From Fidelibacterota bacterium (GTDB lineage Bacteria > Marinisomatota > Marinisomatia > Marinisomatales > TCS55): a stretch of 25,941 nt of DNA. The stretch spans positions 1 through 25,941 of the forward strand of contig SCKQ01000032.1 in NCBI GenBank assembly GCA_004124535.1, read 5' to 3'. Under the pieces are notes generated by a model. That model saw only the letters and a program-made list of their open reading frames with translations. It was not told the DNA's origin and did not search any database. The position numbers were made by a program, and so were the translations under genes. Below, one piece after another: positions 1 to 8,426 of this stretch (positions are counted from its first letter, which is position 1; each line of letters starts with the position of its first letter).

Positions 1-1
1 G

Positions 2-1630
2 GAAGAATTAGAAAAAAAAGATAAAGAACTGACCTTTAGTTTATTGCAAAAAATCGCTGAACTTGGGTTGCTTGGTATTGATGTTCCAGAAGAATATGGC
101 GGAATGGAATTAGATAAAATAACAGCAGCAATAGTTGCTGAAGAATCCTCTCATTCTGAATGCGCATCTTTTGTAGTTACCTGGTCAACAAATTTAGGTA
201 TTGGATCCTTGCCAATTGTATGGTTTGGTACTCCTGCGCAAAAAGAAAAATATTTACCAAGATTAATTGACGGTACATGTCTTGGTGCTTACGGTTTAAC
301 TGAACCATCGGCTGGATCAGATGCGCTCGCGGCTAAAACGACTGCTGTACTTTCTGAAGATGGGAAGCACTACATTTTAAATGGAGAAAAGGTCTTTATT
401 ACTAATGGGGGCTGGGCTGATGTCTATACTGTGTTTGCGAAAGTAGATGGCGAAAAATTCACTGCCTTTATTGTTGAAAGAGATACGCCGGGCTTTACAC
501 AGGGTCCGGAGTACGATAAAATGGGGATGAGAGGTTCATCAACAACGCCATTGATTTTTCAAAACGCTAAAGTACCGGTTGAAAACCTCCTTTACGAGGT
601 GGGCAAAGGACACCACATCGCCTTTAATGTACTCAATATGGGTCGTTTTAAGATGTCTGCCTCATTGCTCGGCGGTTCAAAGTTAACCACGACTGCCTCT
701 ATTGAATACATTTTGGAACGGCGTCAATTTGGTAAAGCAATTGCACACTTTGATACTACTATTGGTAAAGTAGCCGATATGGTCGTACATACATTTTCCG
801 CTGACTGTATGACCTATAGAACAGTCGGCATGATCCAGAATGCAATTGATGGGCTTGATAATACAGACACCAACTATTATATCAAGATGGGGGAGGCCAT
901 GGAAAAATATGCTATTGAAAGCTCCATGGCCAAGGTGTATTGTAGTGAACTAAATGGGAAGGTCATTGATAGCGGATTGCAAATGATGGGTGGCTATGGA
1001 TTTATAGAAGAATACACCATGGCAAGACAATATCGTGATTGTCGGATCGATCGTATTTGGGAGGGTACAAATGAAATAAATCGACAGATTATCACCGGCT
1101 ACATGATGAAAAAGGCGTTGATGGAAGAACTGCCCATTCAAGGCGCAATTAGGGAAATTGAACAATATATGAAAAATGGGGAACTCGAGGCTGAAAGCGA
1201 AATACTGCTTGCTGAAAGCAATGTAGTTGAGACAAGCAAAAGACTCGCCCTATACTTACTGAATGAAGGTATCTGCGAATTCGGCCAAGATCTAAAGCAC
1301 CAGCAGCAGATTGCGGATATTCTGGCCAATATTTTCATGGATATCTATGTAGCTGAAAGTACGGTGTTACGAGCAAAGAAAATGCTCGGGAATCCAACAA
1401 GTCACCCAAGTGTTGAAGGTGTTGCAAAAATATTTGTGGCAGAAATGGCCCAGCAAATGGTGCAGCTCGCTGAAACAGCATTAAAAGGTATCTACAATGG
1501 TGATTTATCACCACTGATGCATGAAAACCTTAATGCATTTCGTTCACGGTTGTATTTGCCAACCAATACTATTGGGCTAAAAAGAGAAATTGCAGCATAT
1601 GCCTATTCCAAAAAATGCTATCCATATTAG
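2..1630 (+). CDS. fadE: Acyl-CoA dehydrogenase, FadE type (5' end outside window)
   Basis: Flavoprotein of the first beta-oxidation step, oxidising acyl-CoA to trans-2-enoyl-CoA. The frame is open to the left edge (it reads EELEKKDKELTFSLL before the first TTG at 44), so the true start lies upstream. Visible family features are the N-terminal helical part with GIDVPEEYGG, the FAD/substrate motif GAYGLTEPSAGSDA, FITNGGWAD, and the C-terminal catalytic region RIWEGTNEINRQ, whose Glu (codon 1061-1063) is the expected catalytic base. After the usual dehydrogenase end (about codon 350) there is an additional helical extension of about 170 residues, as in VLCAD-like and Bacillus FadE enzymes of about 590 aa. 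It is followed 9 nt later by a thiolase ATG, so this is the first visible gene of a fad operon. Assignment to the family is secure; chain-length preference cannot be read from the sequence. Confidence 0.93.
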   Translation, partial: EELEKKDKELTFSLLQKIAELGLLGIDVPEEYGGMELDKITAAIVAEESSHSECASFVVTWSTNLGIGSLPIVWFGTPAQKEKYLPRLIDGTCLGAYGLTEPSAGSDALAAKTTAVLSEDGKHYILNGEKVFITNGGWADVYTVFAKVDGEKFTAFIVERDTPGFTQGPEYDKMGMRGSSTTPLIFQNAKVPVENLLYEVGKGHHIAFNVLNMGRFKMSASLLGGSKLTTTASIEYILERRQFGKAIAHFDTTIGKVADMVVHTFSADCMTYRTVGMIQNAIDGLDNTDTNYYIKMGEAMEKYAIESSMAKVYCSELNGKVIDSGLQMMGGYGFIEEYTMARQYRDCRIDRIWEGTNEINRQIITGYMMKKALMEELPIQGAIREIEQYMKNGELEAESEILLAESNVVETSKRLALYLLNEGICEFGQDLKHQQQIADILANIFMDIYVAESTVLRAKKMLGNPTSHPSVEGVAKIFVAEMAQQMVQLAETALKGIYNGDLSPLMHENLNAFRSRLYLPTNTIGLKREIAAYAYSKKCYPY

Positions 1631-1639
1631 GTGAAAAAT

Positions 1640-2770
1640 ATGAGTAATAAATCAGTAATTATTGATTGTGTCCGATCACCGATTGGTTCGAAAAATGGCG
1701 AAATGATTGGCATGCGCCCTGATGACATTGCAGCGCAAGTTATCAAAGGCCTATTAGTTAGAAATAAAGAAATAAAGGATGAAGAGGTGGAAGATGTAGT
1801 CCTCGGCTGCGCTTTTCCTGAAGGTCCTCAGGGTATGCTGATTGGTCGTAGTGTTGCCATGTTAGCTGGTTTACCAGTATCAACAGCGGGAAAAGTTGTT
1901 AATAGGTTCTGTGGCTCTTCCATGGATGCGCTGCATCAAATCTCTACCGCCATCGAAAGTGGTGATATTGACGTTGGTATTGCCGCCGGTGTAGAAGATA
2001 TGTTCTCTGTACCTCAAGGTGGCTTCGCTCCTGATTTCCATCCTGAACTTGCAGAACAGGAATACTACATTGGTATGGGCGAAGGCGCTGAGATATTGGC
2101 CGAGAAGGGAAATATTTCCCGGGAAGACCAGGAAGAATTTGCCATTAATTCCCATAAAAAAGCTTTGGCCGCAATTGCAGATGGGAAGTTTGATAATGAA
2201 TTGATCTCTATCGATAAATATGGTGAATGTACTATTGATACAGATGAAGGACCTCGAGAGCCAGATGTTGATAAGATCAAGAGCTTAAATCCAGCATTTA
2301 TTGAAAATGGTACTGTAACAGCTGCTACAAGTAGTCCATTTTCAATTGGCGCAGCGGCTCTATTGGTTACAAGTGATTCTTTTGCTGAAAAGCGCGGGCT
2401 CAAACCACGAGCAGAAATTGTAAGTCGAGCTGTAGTTGGTGTCGATTGGCGATTATTTGGTATGGGTCCAATTCCAGCAACGGAAAAAGCCCTGAATAAG
2501 GCGGGCGTAACCATTAATGATGTAGAAACCATCGAATTAAATGAAGCATTCGCGGCCCAGTCACTTTATTGCATCAATGAAGGCAATTGGGATATTGAAA
2601 AGATTAATCTAAACGGTGGTGCAATTGCCCTAGGACACCCTCTAGGCTGTTCAGGAGCGCGTATTACAACGACCCTGATCAATGTAATGGAACAGCTAGG
2701 TACACATCTGGGTCTGGCAACTATGTGTATTGGTACTGGTCAGGGAATTGCCACAATCATTGAAAGATGA
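1640..2770 (+). CDS. fadA: Acetyl-CoA acyltransferase (beta-oxidation thiolase)
   Basis: Thiolase cleaving 3-ketoacyl-CoA to acetyl-CoA and a shortened acyl-CoA. The reading frame extends to a GTG at 1631, but the ATG at 1640 is preferred because AGGTG sits 6-7 nt before it and the protein then begins [14 protein letters not shown], the normal family start. The catalytic residues are present: nucleophile Cys91 in [10 protein letters not shown], the NEAF motif, His333 in [10 protein letters not shown], and the second Cys363 in MCIGTGQG. At 376 aa it is slightly shorter than most thiolases (about 390). It lies between fadE and the downstream trhA and fadN on the same strand with gaps of 9 and 6 nt, which marks it as part of a degradative set rather than a biosynthetic acetoacetyl-CoA thiolase. 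Confidence 0.94.
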   Translation: MSNKSVIIDCVRSPIGSKNGEMIGMRPDDIAAQVIKGLLVRNKEIKDEEVEDVVLGCAFPEGPQGMLIGRSVAMLAGLPVSTAGKVVNRFCGSSMDALHQISTAIESGDIDVGIAAGVEDMFSVPQGGFAPDFHPELAEQEYYIGMGEGAEILAEKGNISREDQEEFAINSHKKALAAIADGKFDNELISIDKYGECTIDTDEGPREPDVDKIKSLNPAFIENGTVTAATSSPFSIGAAALLVTSDSFAEKRGLKPRAEIVSRAVVGVDWRLFGMGPIPATEKALNKAGVTINDVETIELNEAFAAQSLYCINEGNWDIEKINLNGGAIALGHPLGCSGARITTTLINVMEQLGTHLGLATMCIGTGQGIATIIER

Positions 2771-2776
2771 CTTGGT

Positions 2777-3424
2777 ATGAAAATTAAAGAACCATTCAGT
2801 GCTGTTTCCCATGCTATCGGTGCAGTACTTGCTATATTGGCCTTGATCCTGTTGATTCGTGAATCTATTGACCCCATTAAACCCTGGCATATTGCAGCGT
2901 TTTCTGTTTTCGGCTCTGGAATGTTTCTATTATATACAGCAAGTGCAATTTACCACTGGCTTCCTGTTGATCCGAAATATGTAAAATGGCTGCAAACAAT
3001 GGATCACGCAATGATCCATGTGCTCATCGCTTCAACTTATACTCCTGTATGTCTTATTCCTTTACGAGGAGTTTGGGGTTGGAGTTTATTTGGTGTGATC
3101 TGGAGCTTGACCATCTTTGGCATTCTACTCAAGATCTTTTGGAAAAATCTGCCGGACTGGTTCTCATTAACATTTTATATTTTTATGGGTTGGCTATCAG
3201 TAATCGCTATTTTTCCCATGATCCAAACTCTGCAGGTAGGTGCGTTGGTCTGGATTTTTATCGGCGGATTTTTCTATACTTTTGGGGCGATCATCCACGG
3301 CCTAAAAAAACCCAATCCAATACCGAACGTTGTTGGCGCACACGAAATATTCCATTTATTTGTATTGCTTGGCAGCGCATCACACTTCTGGGTCATGTAC
3401 AACTATATCACAAAATTTTGTTAA
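2777..3424 (+). CDS. trhA: TrhA/hemolysin III family (PAQR) membrane protein
   Basis: Seven-helix integral membrane protein of 215 aa, the typical length for bacterial hemolysin III/TrhA (YqfA) proteins. The conserved metal-site signature of the PAQR/CREST superfamily is visible: His in SAVSHAIGAVLA near the N-terminus, Asp and His in TMDHAMIHVLIASTYTP (about residues 74-90), and the paired His in HEIFHLFVLLGSASHFW near the C-terminus. Hydrophobic segments fill the whole length. Members have been linked to membrane energetics and fluidity homeostasis, and the name hemolysin is historical. The start ATG lies 6 nt after the fadA stop and the gene ends 20 nt before fadN, so it is probably co-transcribed with the beta-oxidation genes. 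That context suggests a role tied to membrane lipid state or acyl turnover, which is inference only. Confidence 0.9.
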   Translation: MKIKEPFSAVSHAIGAVLAILALILLIRESIDPIKPWHIAAFSVFGSGMFLLYTASAIYHWLPVDPKYVKWLQTMDHAMIHVLIASTYTPVCLIPLRGVWGWSLFGVIWSLTIFGILLKIFWKNLPDWFSLTFYIFMGWLSVIAIFPMIQTLQVGALVWIFIGGFFYTFGAIIHGLKKPNPIPNVVGAHEIFHLFVLLGSASHFWVMYNYITKFC

Positions 3425-3444
3425 TATTAATCCGAGGATAATCA

Positions 3445-5793
3445 ATGAGTAATAATATTGAAAAAGTGGCGGTTTTAGGAGCGGGCACTATGGGCGCTCA
3501 GATTGCCGGGCATCTGGCTAATGCTGGTATATCATCTTATTTATTTGATATATCACAGGAACTCGCTGAAAAAGGTGTAGGAATCCTTACATCACTTAAA
3601 CCAGCACCTTTATATAAACCAAAAAATATAGGGTTAATCGAAGCATGCAATTATGATCAACATCTTGAAAAAATAAAAGAGGTCGATTGGGTATTAGAAG
3701 CAGTTGCCGAGAATCTTGAAATAAAGCACAAAGTATATAACAATATAATGGACTTTATAAAAGATACGACAATAGTAAGCTCAAATACTTCAGGTATACC
3801 ATTAGCAGATCTGACAGAAGTTATGCCAGATGATGTAAAGAAAAGATTTCTTATCACCCACTTTTTCAACCCGCCCCGATATATGCGTTTGTTAGAACTA
3901 GTTAAGGGACCAAATACGTCCGATGATATTTATAACAGCATGGCTGTATTTGGTGAAGATGTGCTTGGTAAAGGGATTGTACACGCTAAGGATACGCCAA
4001 ATTTTGTTGGTAACCGTATTGGTGTCCATGGGGGCAATAATGCGGTTAGGCTCGCAATAGAAATGGGCCTCACGTGTGAGGAAGTTGATAAACTGACCGG
4101 GACAATTGTTGGCCGTCCTAAAAGTGGAGTTTTCCGCACGACTGATATTGTCGGCTTAGATGTCCATGCCAGCGTTTCAGCTACCAGTTATAATAATCTA
4201 CCAGATGATGAAGCACGGGATATACTGCAAGCTCCTGAAATCCTAAAAATATTAATTGATTCTGGCCGGCTTGGCCAAAAAACAAAAGCGGGCTTTTATA
4301 AAAAGACAGAAGATGGTATTCTATCTGTAGATCTCAAGACAGGCGAATACGGACCACAGAAACGAGTGAGATTCGACGGATTTCGTCTGGCCAAGGATCG
4401 TCAAAGTGTAGGTGAACGCTTAAAAGCGTTAACCTCAAGCGATGATAAAGCAGGGAAATATTTTTGGGAAATAACATCAGACTCACTCATCTATGCAGCA
4501 AATCGTATTCCTGAGATCAGTGATGATATTGTCAATGTAGACAATGCCATGAAATGGGGTTATGGCTGGGAACTTGGTCCTTTTGAAGCATGGGATGCTA
4601 TTGGTGTAGAATCATCTGTGGAACGCATGACCGCATCTGGAAAGAAAGTACCGCAATGGGTATCTGATATGCTGGATTCAGGTCAAAAAACCTTCCACTC
4701 AGTAGGCAATGGAACAAGGTCTTATTTTGAAGTTGGCAGCAAATCTATGCAACCAGCACGGCAAAAAGAGAAATCGCTTAACCTGGTGCTGCAAAAATCT
4801 GCCGGCTACCTTGTAAAGCGCGGCTGGAGTGCCAGTTTAGTCGATTTGGGTGACAGTGTTTTGTGCTGTGAATTTCACTCTGTGCTACAATCAACATTGA
4901 ACCCAATAGATGGATCCTTGGTGCAAACCTTTGTAGATGGTTTAGATCTTGTTGAAGCAGGAAAATACAAGGCCATGGTTGTTGGACACCAGGGATTAAA
5001 CTTCTGCGCCGGAGCGAACTTAAACGGCATAATACAATATTGTGAAAACAATGATTATGATACCATTGCTACCAGAACCAAAATACTACAAGATGTAACC
5101 CAGCGAGTCCGGTTTTTCGAGGCACCTATTGTAGCGGCGCCATTTCATCTAGCGCTGGGTGGCGGCTTTGAACTTGTAGCACCAGCTGCACACAGGGTTG
5201 CCCTTGGTGAATTATATATTGGTGCTGTAGAAGTTGGCGTCGGTTTGATTCCTGGTGCGGGTGGGAATTTGCGCCTGCTACTTAATCTGATCGAGAATTC
5301 TGGGACAGGTGGGCGAATCAACACATTCCAAATTACTCAGAAAGCATTTGAAACAATCGGGTTCGCCAAAGTGGCAACGAGCGCTGAAGAAGCAAAACAC
5401 TTGGGTTATCTATTAAAAACAGATACGATAATACTTAATAACGATCACCGTATTTGGGCCGCCAAACAAAAAGCTCTTGAACTGGTTGATAACTATAAAC
5501 CACCTAAATATAGAGATGATCTAAAACTCCCTGGCGCCGGTGGCAGAACCGCAATGGCTGCGGCTCTAAAAGGATTTAAAGTTCAGGGAAAAATATCGGA
5601 TTATGACGAATTTATTGCAAATAAATTGGCTTACGTACTTACGGGCGGAGATAAAGCAGGGCTCACAAAAGCAGTCGATGAACAATACCTCCTAGATATT
5701 GAAAGAGAAGCCTTTGTCTCACTGGCCGGGGAAAAACTTTCGCAGGACCGGATTCGTTATATGCTCAAAACGGGTAAACCTCTGCGCAACTAA
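3445..5793 (+). CDS. fadN: 3-hydroxyacyl-CoA dehydrogenase/enoyl-CoA hydratase, FadN type
   Basis: Bifunctional beta-oxidation enzyme of 782 aa, close to Bacillus FadN (about 790 aa). The domain order is dehydrogenase first, hydratase last, the reverse of E. coli FadB. The N-terminal NAD-binding loop reads GAGTMGAQIAGHLANAG (residues 12-28), HFFNPPRYMRLLE carries the dehydrogenase catalytic His, and the two 3HCDH C-terminal domains cover about 180-430. The crotonase domain follows at about 470-680 with the oxyanion segment FCAGANL and both expected glutamates, in GGGFELVAPAAHR and in AVEVGVGLIPGAGG. It starts at the ATG with GAGGA spaced 6 nt upstream. It completes the pathway with the acyl-CoA dehydrogenase and thiolase upstream, and is followed after only 2 nt by a PhoX-like phosphatase gene. 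Confidence 0.95.
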   Translation: MSNNIEKVAVLGAGTMGAQIAGHLANAGISSYLFDISQELAEKGVGILTSLKPAPLYKPKNIGLIEACNYDQHLEKIKEVDWVLEAVAENLEIKHKVYNNIMDFIKDTTIVSSNTSGIPLADLTEVMPDDVKKRFLITHFFNPPRYMRLLELVKGPNTSDDIYNSMAVFGEDVLGKGIVHAKDTPNFVGNRIGVHGGNNAVRLAIEMGLTCEEVDKLTGTIVGRPKSGVFRTTDIVGLDVHASVSATSYNNLPDDEARDILQAPEILKILIDSGRLGQKTKAGFYKKTEDGILSVDLKTGEYGPQKRVRFDGFRLAKDRQSVGERLKALTSSDDKAGKYFWEITSDSLIYAANRIPEISDDIVNVDNAMKWGYGWELGPFEAWDAIGVESSVERMTASGKKVPQWVSDMLDSGQKTFHSVGNGTRSYFEVGSKSMQPARQKEKSLNLVLQKSAGYLVKRGWSASLVDLGDSVLCCEFHSVLQSTLNPIDGSLVQTFVDGLDLVEAGKYKAMVVGHQGLNFCAGANLNGIIQYCENNDYDTIATRTKILQDVTQRVRFFEAPIVAAPFHLALGGGFELVAPAAHRVALGELYIGAVEVGVGLIPGAGGNLRLLLNLIENSGTGGRINTFQITQKAFETIGFAKVATSAEEAKHLGYLLKTDTIILNNDHRIWAAKQKALELVDNYKPPKYRDDLKLPGAGGRTAMAAALKGFKVQGKISDYDEFIANKLAYVLTGGDKAGLTKAVDEQYLLDIEREAFVSLAGEKLSQDRIRYMLKTGKPLRN

Positions 5794-5795
5794 AC

Positions 5796-7181
5796 ATGGT
5801 TAACCGTCGCCATTTTCTTAAACAATTTGGTGCCTTTTCTTTAGCATTTACAGGGTTTGGTCATGCTTTAGGAAACGCAGTAAATTTAAGCGACATCCTC
5901 GCACAATCTAGCGGTCAAGGATATGGTCCACTATTAAAAGACCCAAAAGGTATTCTTGATTTACCAAAAGGATTTTCTTATACCATATTTTCAGAATATG
6001 GTGAGAAAATGGATGATGGCCTGCTTGTACCCGCAGCCCATGATGGCATGGCTATTTTTAATGGCTCAGATGGTAACCTTATAATTATTCGTAACCACGA
6101 ACTAGGTGGCGAAGCACATCTTGAAGGCGGTCCTTTTGGCCAAAATCTTGAGTTGTTGAATAAAGTTGACCAAGATCTTCTTTATGACACTGGTCAAAAT
6201 GGCATTCCGGGACAAGGAGGCACTACCACAATTATTTATGACCCAAGACGGCAACAGGTCGTCCGTCAATTCCTTAGCTTGGCGGGCACAACTATAAACT
6301 GCAGTGGTGGACCTACACCATGGAAAAGTTGGATAAGCTGTGAAGAAACTGAAATCCAGACCGGAGAAGATTGGAAGAAAGACCATGGCTATAATTTTGA
6401 AGTACCGGTAACTGAAAAGCCTGGTCTGGCAGAGCCGTTACCCATCAAAGACATGGGCCGTTTCACCCATGAGGCAGTAGCAATTGATCCAAGAACTAGT
6501 ATTGCTTACCAAACAGAAGATGAAGGCAATGGTCTTATTTACCGCTACATACCAAATGTACCAGGTGAACTACATAAAGGCGGAGTACTGCAGGCCCTAG
6601 GTTTTAAGTCCAAACCATCGATGGATACGAGAAATTGGGAGGAAACCACTGTTTTGAAAAGAGAATTAAATTATATTGAATGGATTACTCTACTAGACAC
6701 ACAAAGTCCCGAGAATGATCTGAGATTTAGAGGCCATGCGGCCGGGGCAGCTATTTTTGCTCGTGGTGAAGGTATGTGGTATGATAATGGTAAAGTATAT
6801 ATTACCTGCACTACCGGTGGAAAAAAGAAACTGGGACAGCTATTTGTTTATCACCCCAGCCCTTTTGAAGGCCAATCGGAAGAAAAAGACAAGCCCGGTA
6901 AGCTTGAACTCTTTTTAGAACCACAGGATAGTAATATTATGGATATGTGTGATAACCTGACTGTTGCACCATGGGGTGATTTGATTATATGTGAAGACGG
7001 CCGCGGCACCGATTACCTGCTTGGTGTTAAACCGGATGGTGCACCATATAAACTGGCCAGGAATGCCTTAAATAGTAATGAATTTGCCGGTTCTGTTTTT
7101 TCACCAGATGGTTCTATCCTTTTTGTTAATATTCAATTACCAGGGTTAACCCTAGCAATCACCGGCCCCTGGCAAAGTTAA
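5796..7181 (+). CDS. phoX: PhoX-like (DUF839) phosphatase with Tat-type signal
   Basis: Secreted metallophosphatase-like protein of 461 aa. The N-terminus MVNRRHFLKQFGAF followed by a hydrophobic stretch matches a twin-arginine (RRxFLK) signal, implying export of a folded, cofactor-loaded protein. PhoX hallmarks are NCSGGPTPWKSWISCEE (residues 168-184, with Cys169 and Glu183/184 as expected iron/calcium ligands), RNHE (99-102), GRFTHEAVAIDP, and NLTVAPWGDLIICEDG near residue 390. Known PhoX enzymes hydrolyse phosphate esters using Fe3+ and Ca2+. The family also contains DUF839 proteins of unproven activity, so the exact substrate is open. It starts 2 nt after fadN with no visible ribosome binding site and is probably read from the fad transcript. 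The neighbouring PPK2, phosphate transporter, PhoU and PhoRB genes support a phosphate-scavenging role. Confidence 0.88.
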   Translation: MVNRRHFLKQFGAFSLAFTGFGHALGNAVNLSDILAQSSGQGYGPLLKDPKGILDLPKGFSYTIFSEYGEKMDDGLLVPAAHDGMAIFNGSDGNLIIIRNHELGGEAHLEGGPFGQNLELLNKVDQDLLYDTGQNGIPGQGGTTTIIYDPRRQQVVRQFLSLAGTTINCSGGPTPWKSWISCEETEIQTGEDWKKDHGYNFEVPVTEKPGLAEPLPIKDMGRFTHEAVAIDPRTSIAYQTEDEGNGLIYRYIPNVPGELHKGGVLQALGFKSKPSMDTRNWEETTVLKRELNYIEWITLLDTQSPENDLRFRGHAAGAAIFARGEGMWYDNGKVYITCTTGGKKKLGQLFVYHPSPFEGQSEEKDKPGKLELFLEPQDSNIMDMCDNLTVAPWGDLIICEDGRGTDYLLGVKPDGAPYKLARNALNSNEFAGSVFSPDGSILFVNIQLPGLTLAITGPWQS

Positions 7182-7285
7182 TCTGCCTGTTCAAGCTACT
7201 TTGTTTATAATTTACTTATTGTGAGCGGAATCTTTGAAAACCACCTGGTTATTACTTTCTTCTTTTGGAATCATGTTTGCTATCT

Positions 7286-7291
7286 TATAAT
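7286..7291 (+). promoter_or_regulatory. Candidate -10 element upstream of ppk2
   Basis: A perfect TATAAT lies in the 222 bp gap between phoX and ppk2. The nearest -35-like hexamer is TTGGAA at 7265-7270, only 15 nt away, which is a poor spacing. If used, transcription would start near 7298 and leave a leader of about 100 nt before ppk2. AT-rich DNA throws up such hexamers by chance, so this is a weak call. Confidence 0.25.
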
Positions 7292-7403
7292 AGTTTAAGG
7301 AAACCAATTTAATCCCCAACAATTTAAGTTTTTATAAAGGACTTTTTGCTTTAATATTGTGATTAATCCTTTTTTTGCGGTTCCAAATAGTAATGATTAG
7401 ATA

Positions 7404-8249
7404 ATGGAAACACCACTAATAATATATAACCACACCGAATACAAAGATCTTCCGTCAGAATTATATACGAAGGAAAAGTATAGGCTGCAGGTGGAATTAC
7501 TAAAGATGCAGGAATGGATGATTAAAGAAAAGAAAAAAGTGGCCGTCGTTCTTGAAGGCCGTGATGCTGCTGGTAAAGGTTCCACTATTAGGCGATTTAT
7601 TCAACATATGATGCCTAAGAATACAAGGGTTGTCGAATTAGGCGTTCCTACAAGTAAACAGAATAGGAATTGGTTTAGTACCTATAAAAAGCACTTACCA
7701 CGCGATGGCCAAATTGTATTCTTTGATCGTTCATGGTATTCCCGCGCTGTTATCCAGCCCACAATGGGTTACTGCTCAAAAAGTCAGTACTATTATTTTA
7801 TAAATAATGTCAATGATTGGGAAAAAAGATTAATTAATGATGGTTTAATAATATTCAAATTTTATTTGTCTGTATCACAAGAAACACAAAAGTATAGATT
7901 TTTCTTAAGACAAAGCAGTGAATTAAAATATTGGAAGGTCACGGATAATGATCTAAAAGCAATGGAACACTGGCACCTGTACACGCGCTACAAGGAACAG
8001 ATGTTTGAACAAACCTCTACGGAACATGCTCCTTGGATTCTAATTAACAGCGATAACAAAATGATCGCCCGTTTAAACACCATGCGCTACGTATTGAAAA
8101 GAGTAAATTATACGGACAAGAAAAAGGTGAAAGCTAAACGCTATTTTAAAGAACTTGAAGATTACCAGATCACAATAAAAGGTGTCAAATTCGAAAATCT
8201 GACTAAAGAACAATACGAATTTCTTTTCAAAATTAAAGCGCACGAATAA
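7404..8249 (+). CDS. ppk2: Polyphosphate kinase 2 family protein
   Basis: Cytoplasmic phosphotransferase of 281 aa, the length of single-domain (class I) PPK2 enzymes, which transfer phosphate between polyphosphate and nucleoside phosphates. The Walker A motif GRDAAGKGS is at residues 52-60 and the Walker B/active-site motif FFDRSWYSR at 107-114. The C-terminal lid region includes WKVTDNDLKAMEHW and APWILINSDNK. The segment after Walker A is divergent: where family members commonly have a PxDRE(K)xQWY-like stretch, this protein has PTSKQNRNWFSTY, and WYNRAGVE is replaced by WYSRAVIQ. The start is the ATG with AT-rich upstream sequence and no strong ribosome binding site. Its position between a secreted phosphatase and a phosphate transporter indicates phosphate storage or energy recovery. 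Nucleotide specificity (ADP, GDP, AMP) is not readable. Confidence 0.9.
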   Translation: METPLIIYNHTEYKDLPSELYTKEKYRLQVELLKMQEWMIKEKKKVAVVLEGRDAAGKGSTIRRFIQHMMPKNTRVVELGVPTSKQNRNWFSTYKKHLPRDGQIVFFDRSWYSRAVIQPTMGYCSKSQYYYFINNVNDWEKRLINDGLIIFKFYLSVSQETQKYRFFLRQSSELKYWKVTDNDLKAMEHWHLYTRYKEQMFEQTSTEHAPWILINSDNKMIARLNTMRYVLKRVNYTDKKKVKAKRYFKELEDYQITIKGVKFENLTKEQYEFLFKIKAHE

Positions 8250-8426
8250 AATAATTGCGCATAAATTTTATAATTTCATTATCCTTTTCATATCGATTCT
8301 GTTTACAATTTGTTGATTATTAAATATCGGTACTAGTAAATAATATCTTGTAGCAAGTATAGAACTCACATCTAGAATAACTGATTCAATTACATTCCAT
8401 TAATACTCAATTAATATTCTAATATT

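Noticed and set aside
2065..2532. Antisense open frame of 155 codons inside the thiolase gene
   Set aside because: Serine-rich low-complexity translation typical of the reverse of a real gene, with no motif.
2986..3441. Open frame of 151 codons overlapping trhA in another plus-strand frame
   Set aside because: It lies almost wholly inside the convincing TrhA frame, has no family motif and no ribosome binding site; it is a shadow frame.
7239..7250. Imperfect palindrome AACCA-CC-TGGTT in the phoX-ppk2 gap
   Set aside because: Arms of 5 bp with a 2 nt centre are too short for a terminator (no T-run follows) and too weak to call an operator.
8233..8263. GCGCA/TGCGC inverted repeat across the end of ppk2 as a terminator
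   Set aside because: The stem is 5 bp with a loop of about 13 nt and no following T-run.
8302..8318. Direct hexamers TTTACA-N5-TTGATT resembling a PhoP-type Pho box before the Na+/Pi symporter
   Set aside because: Only two imperfect repeats in very AT-rich DNA, with no third repeat and no E. coli-type CTGTCAT box; chance is the simplest explanation.
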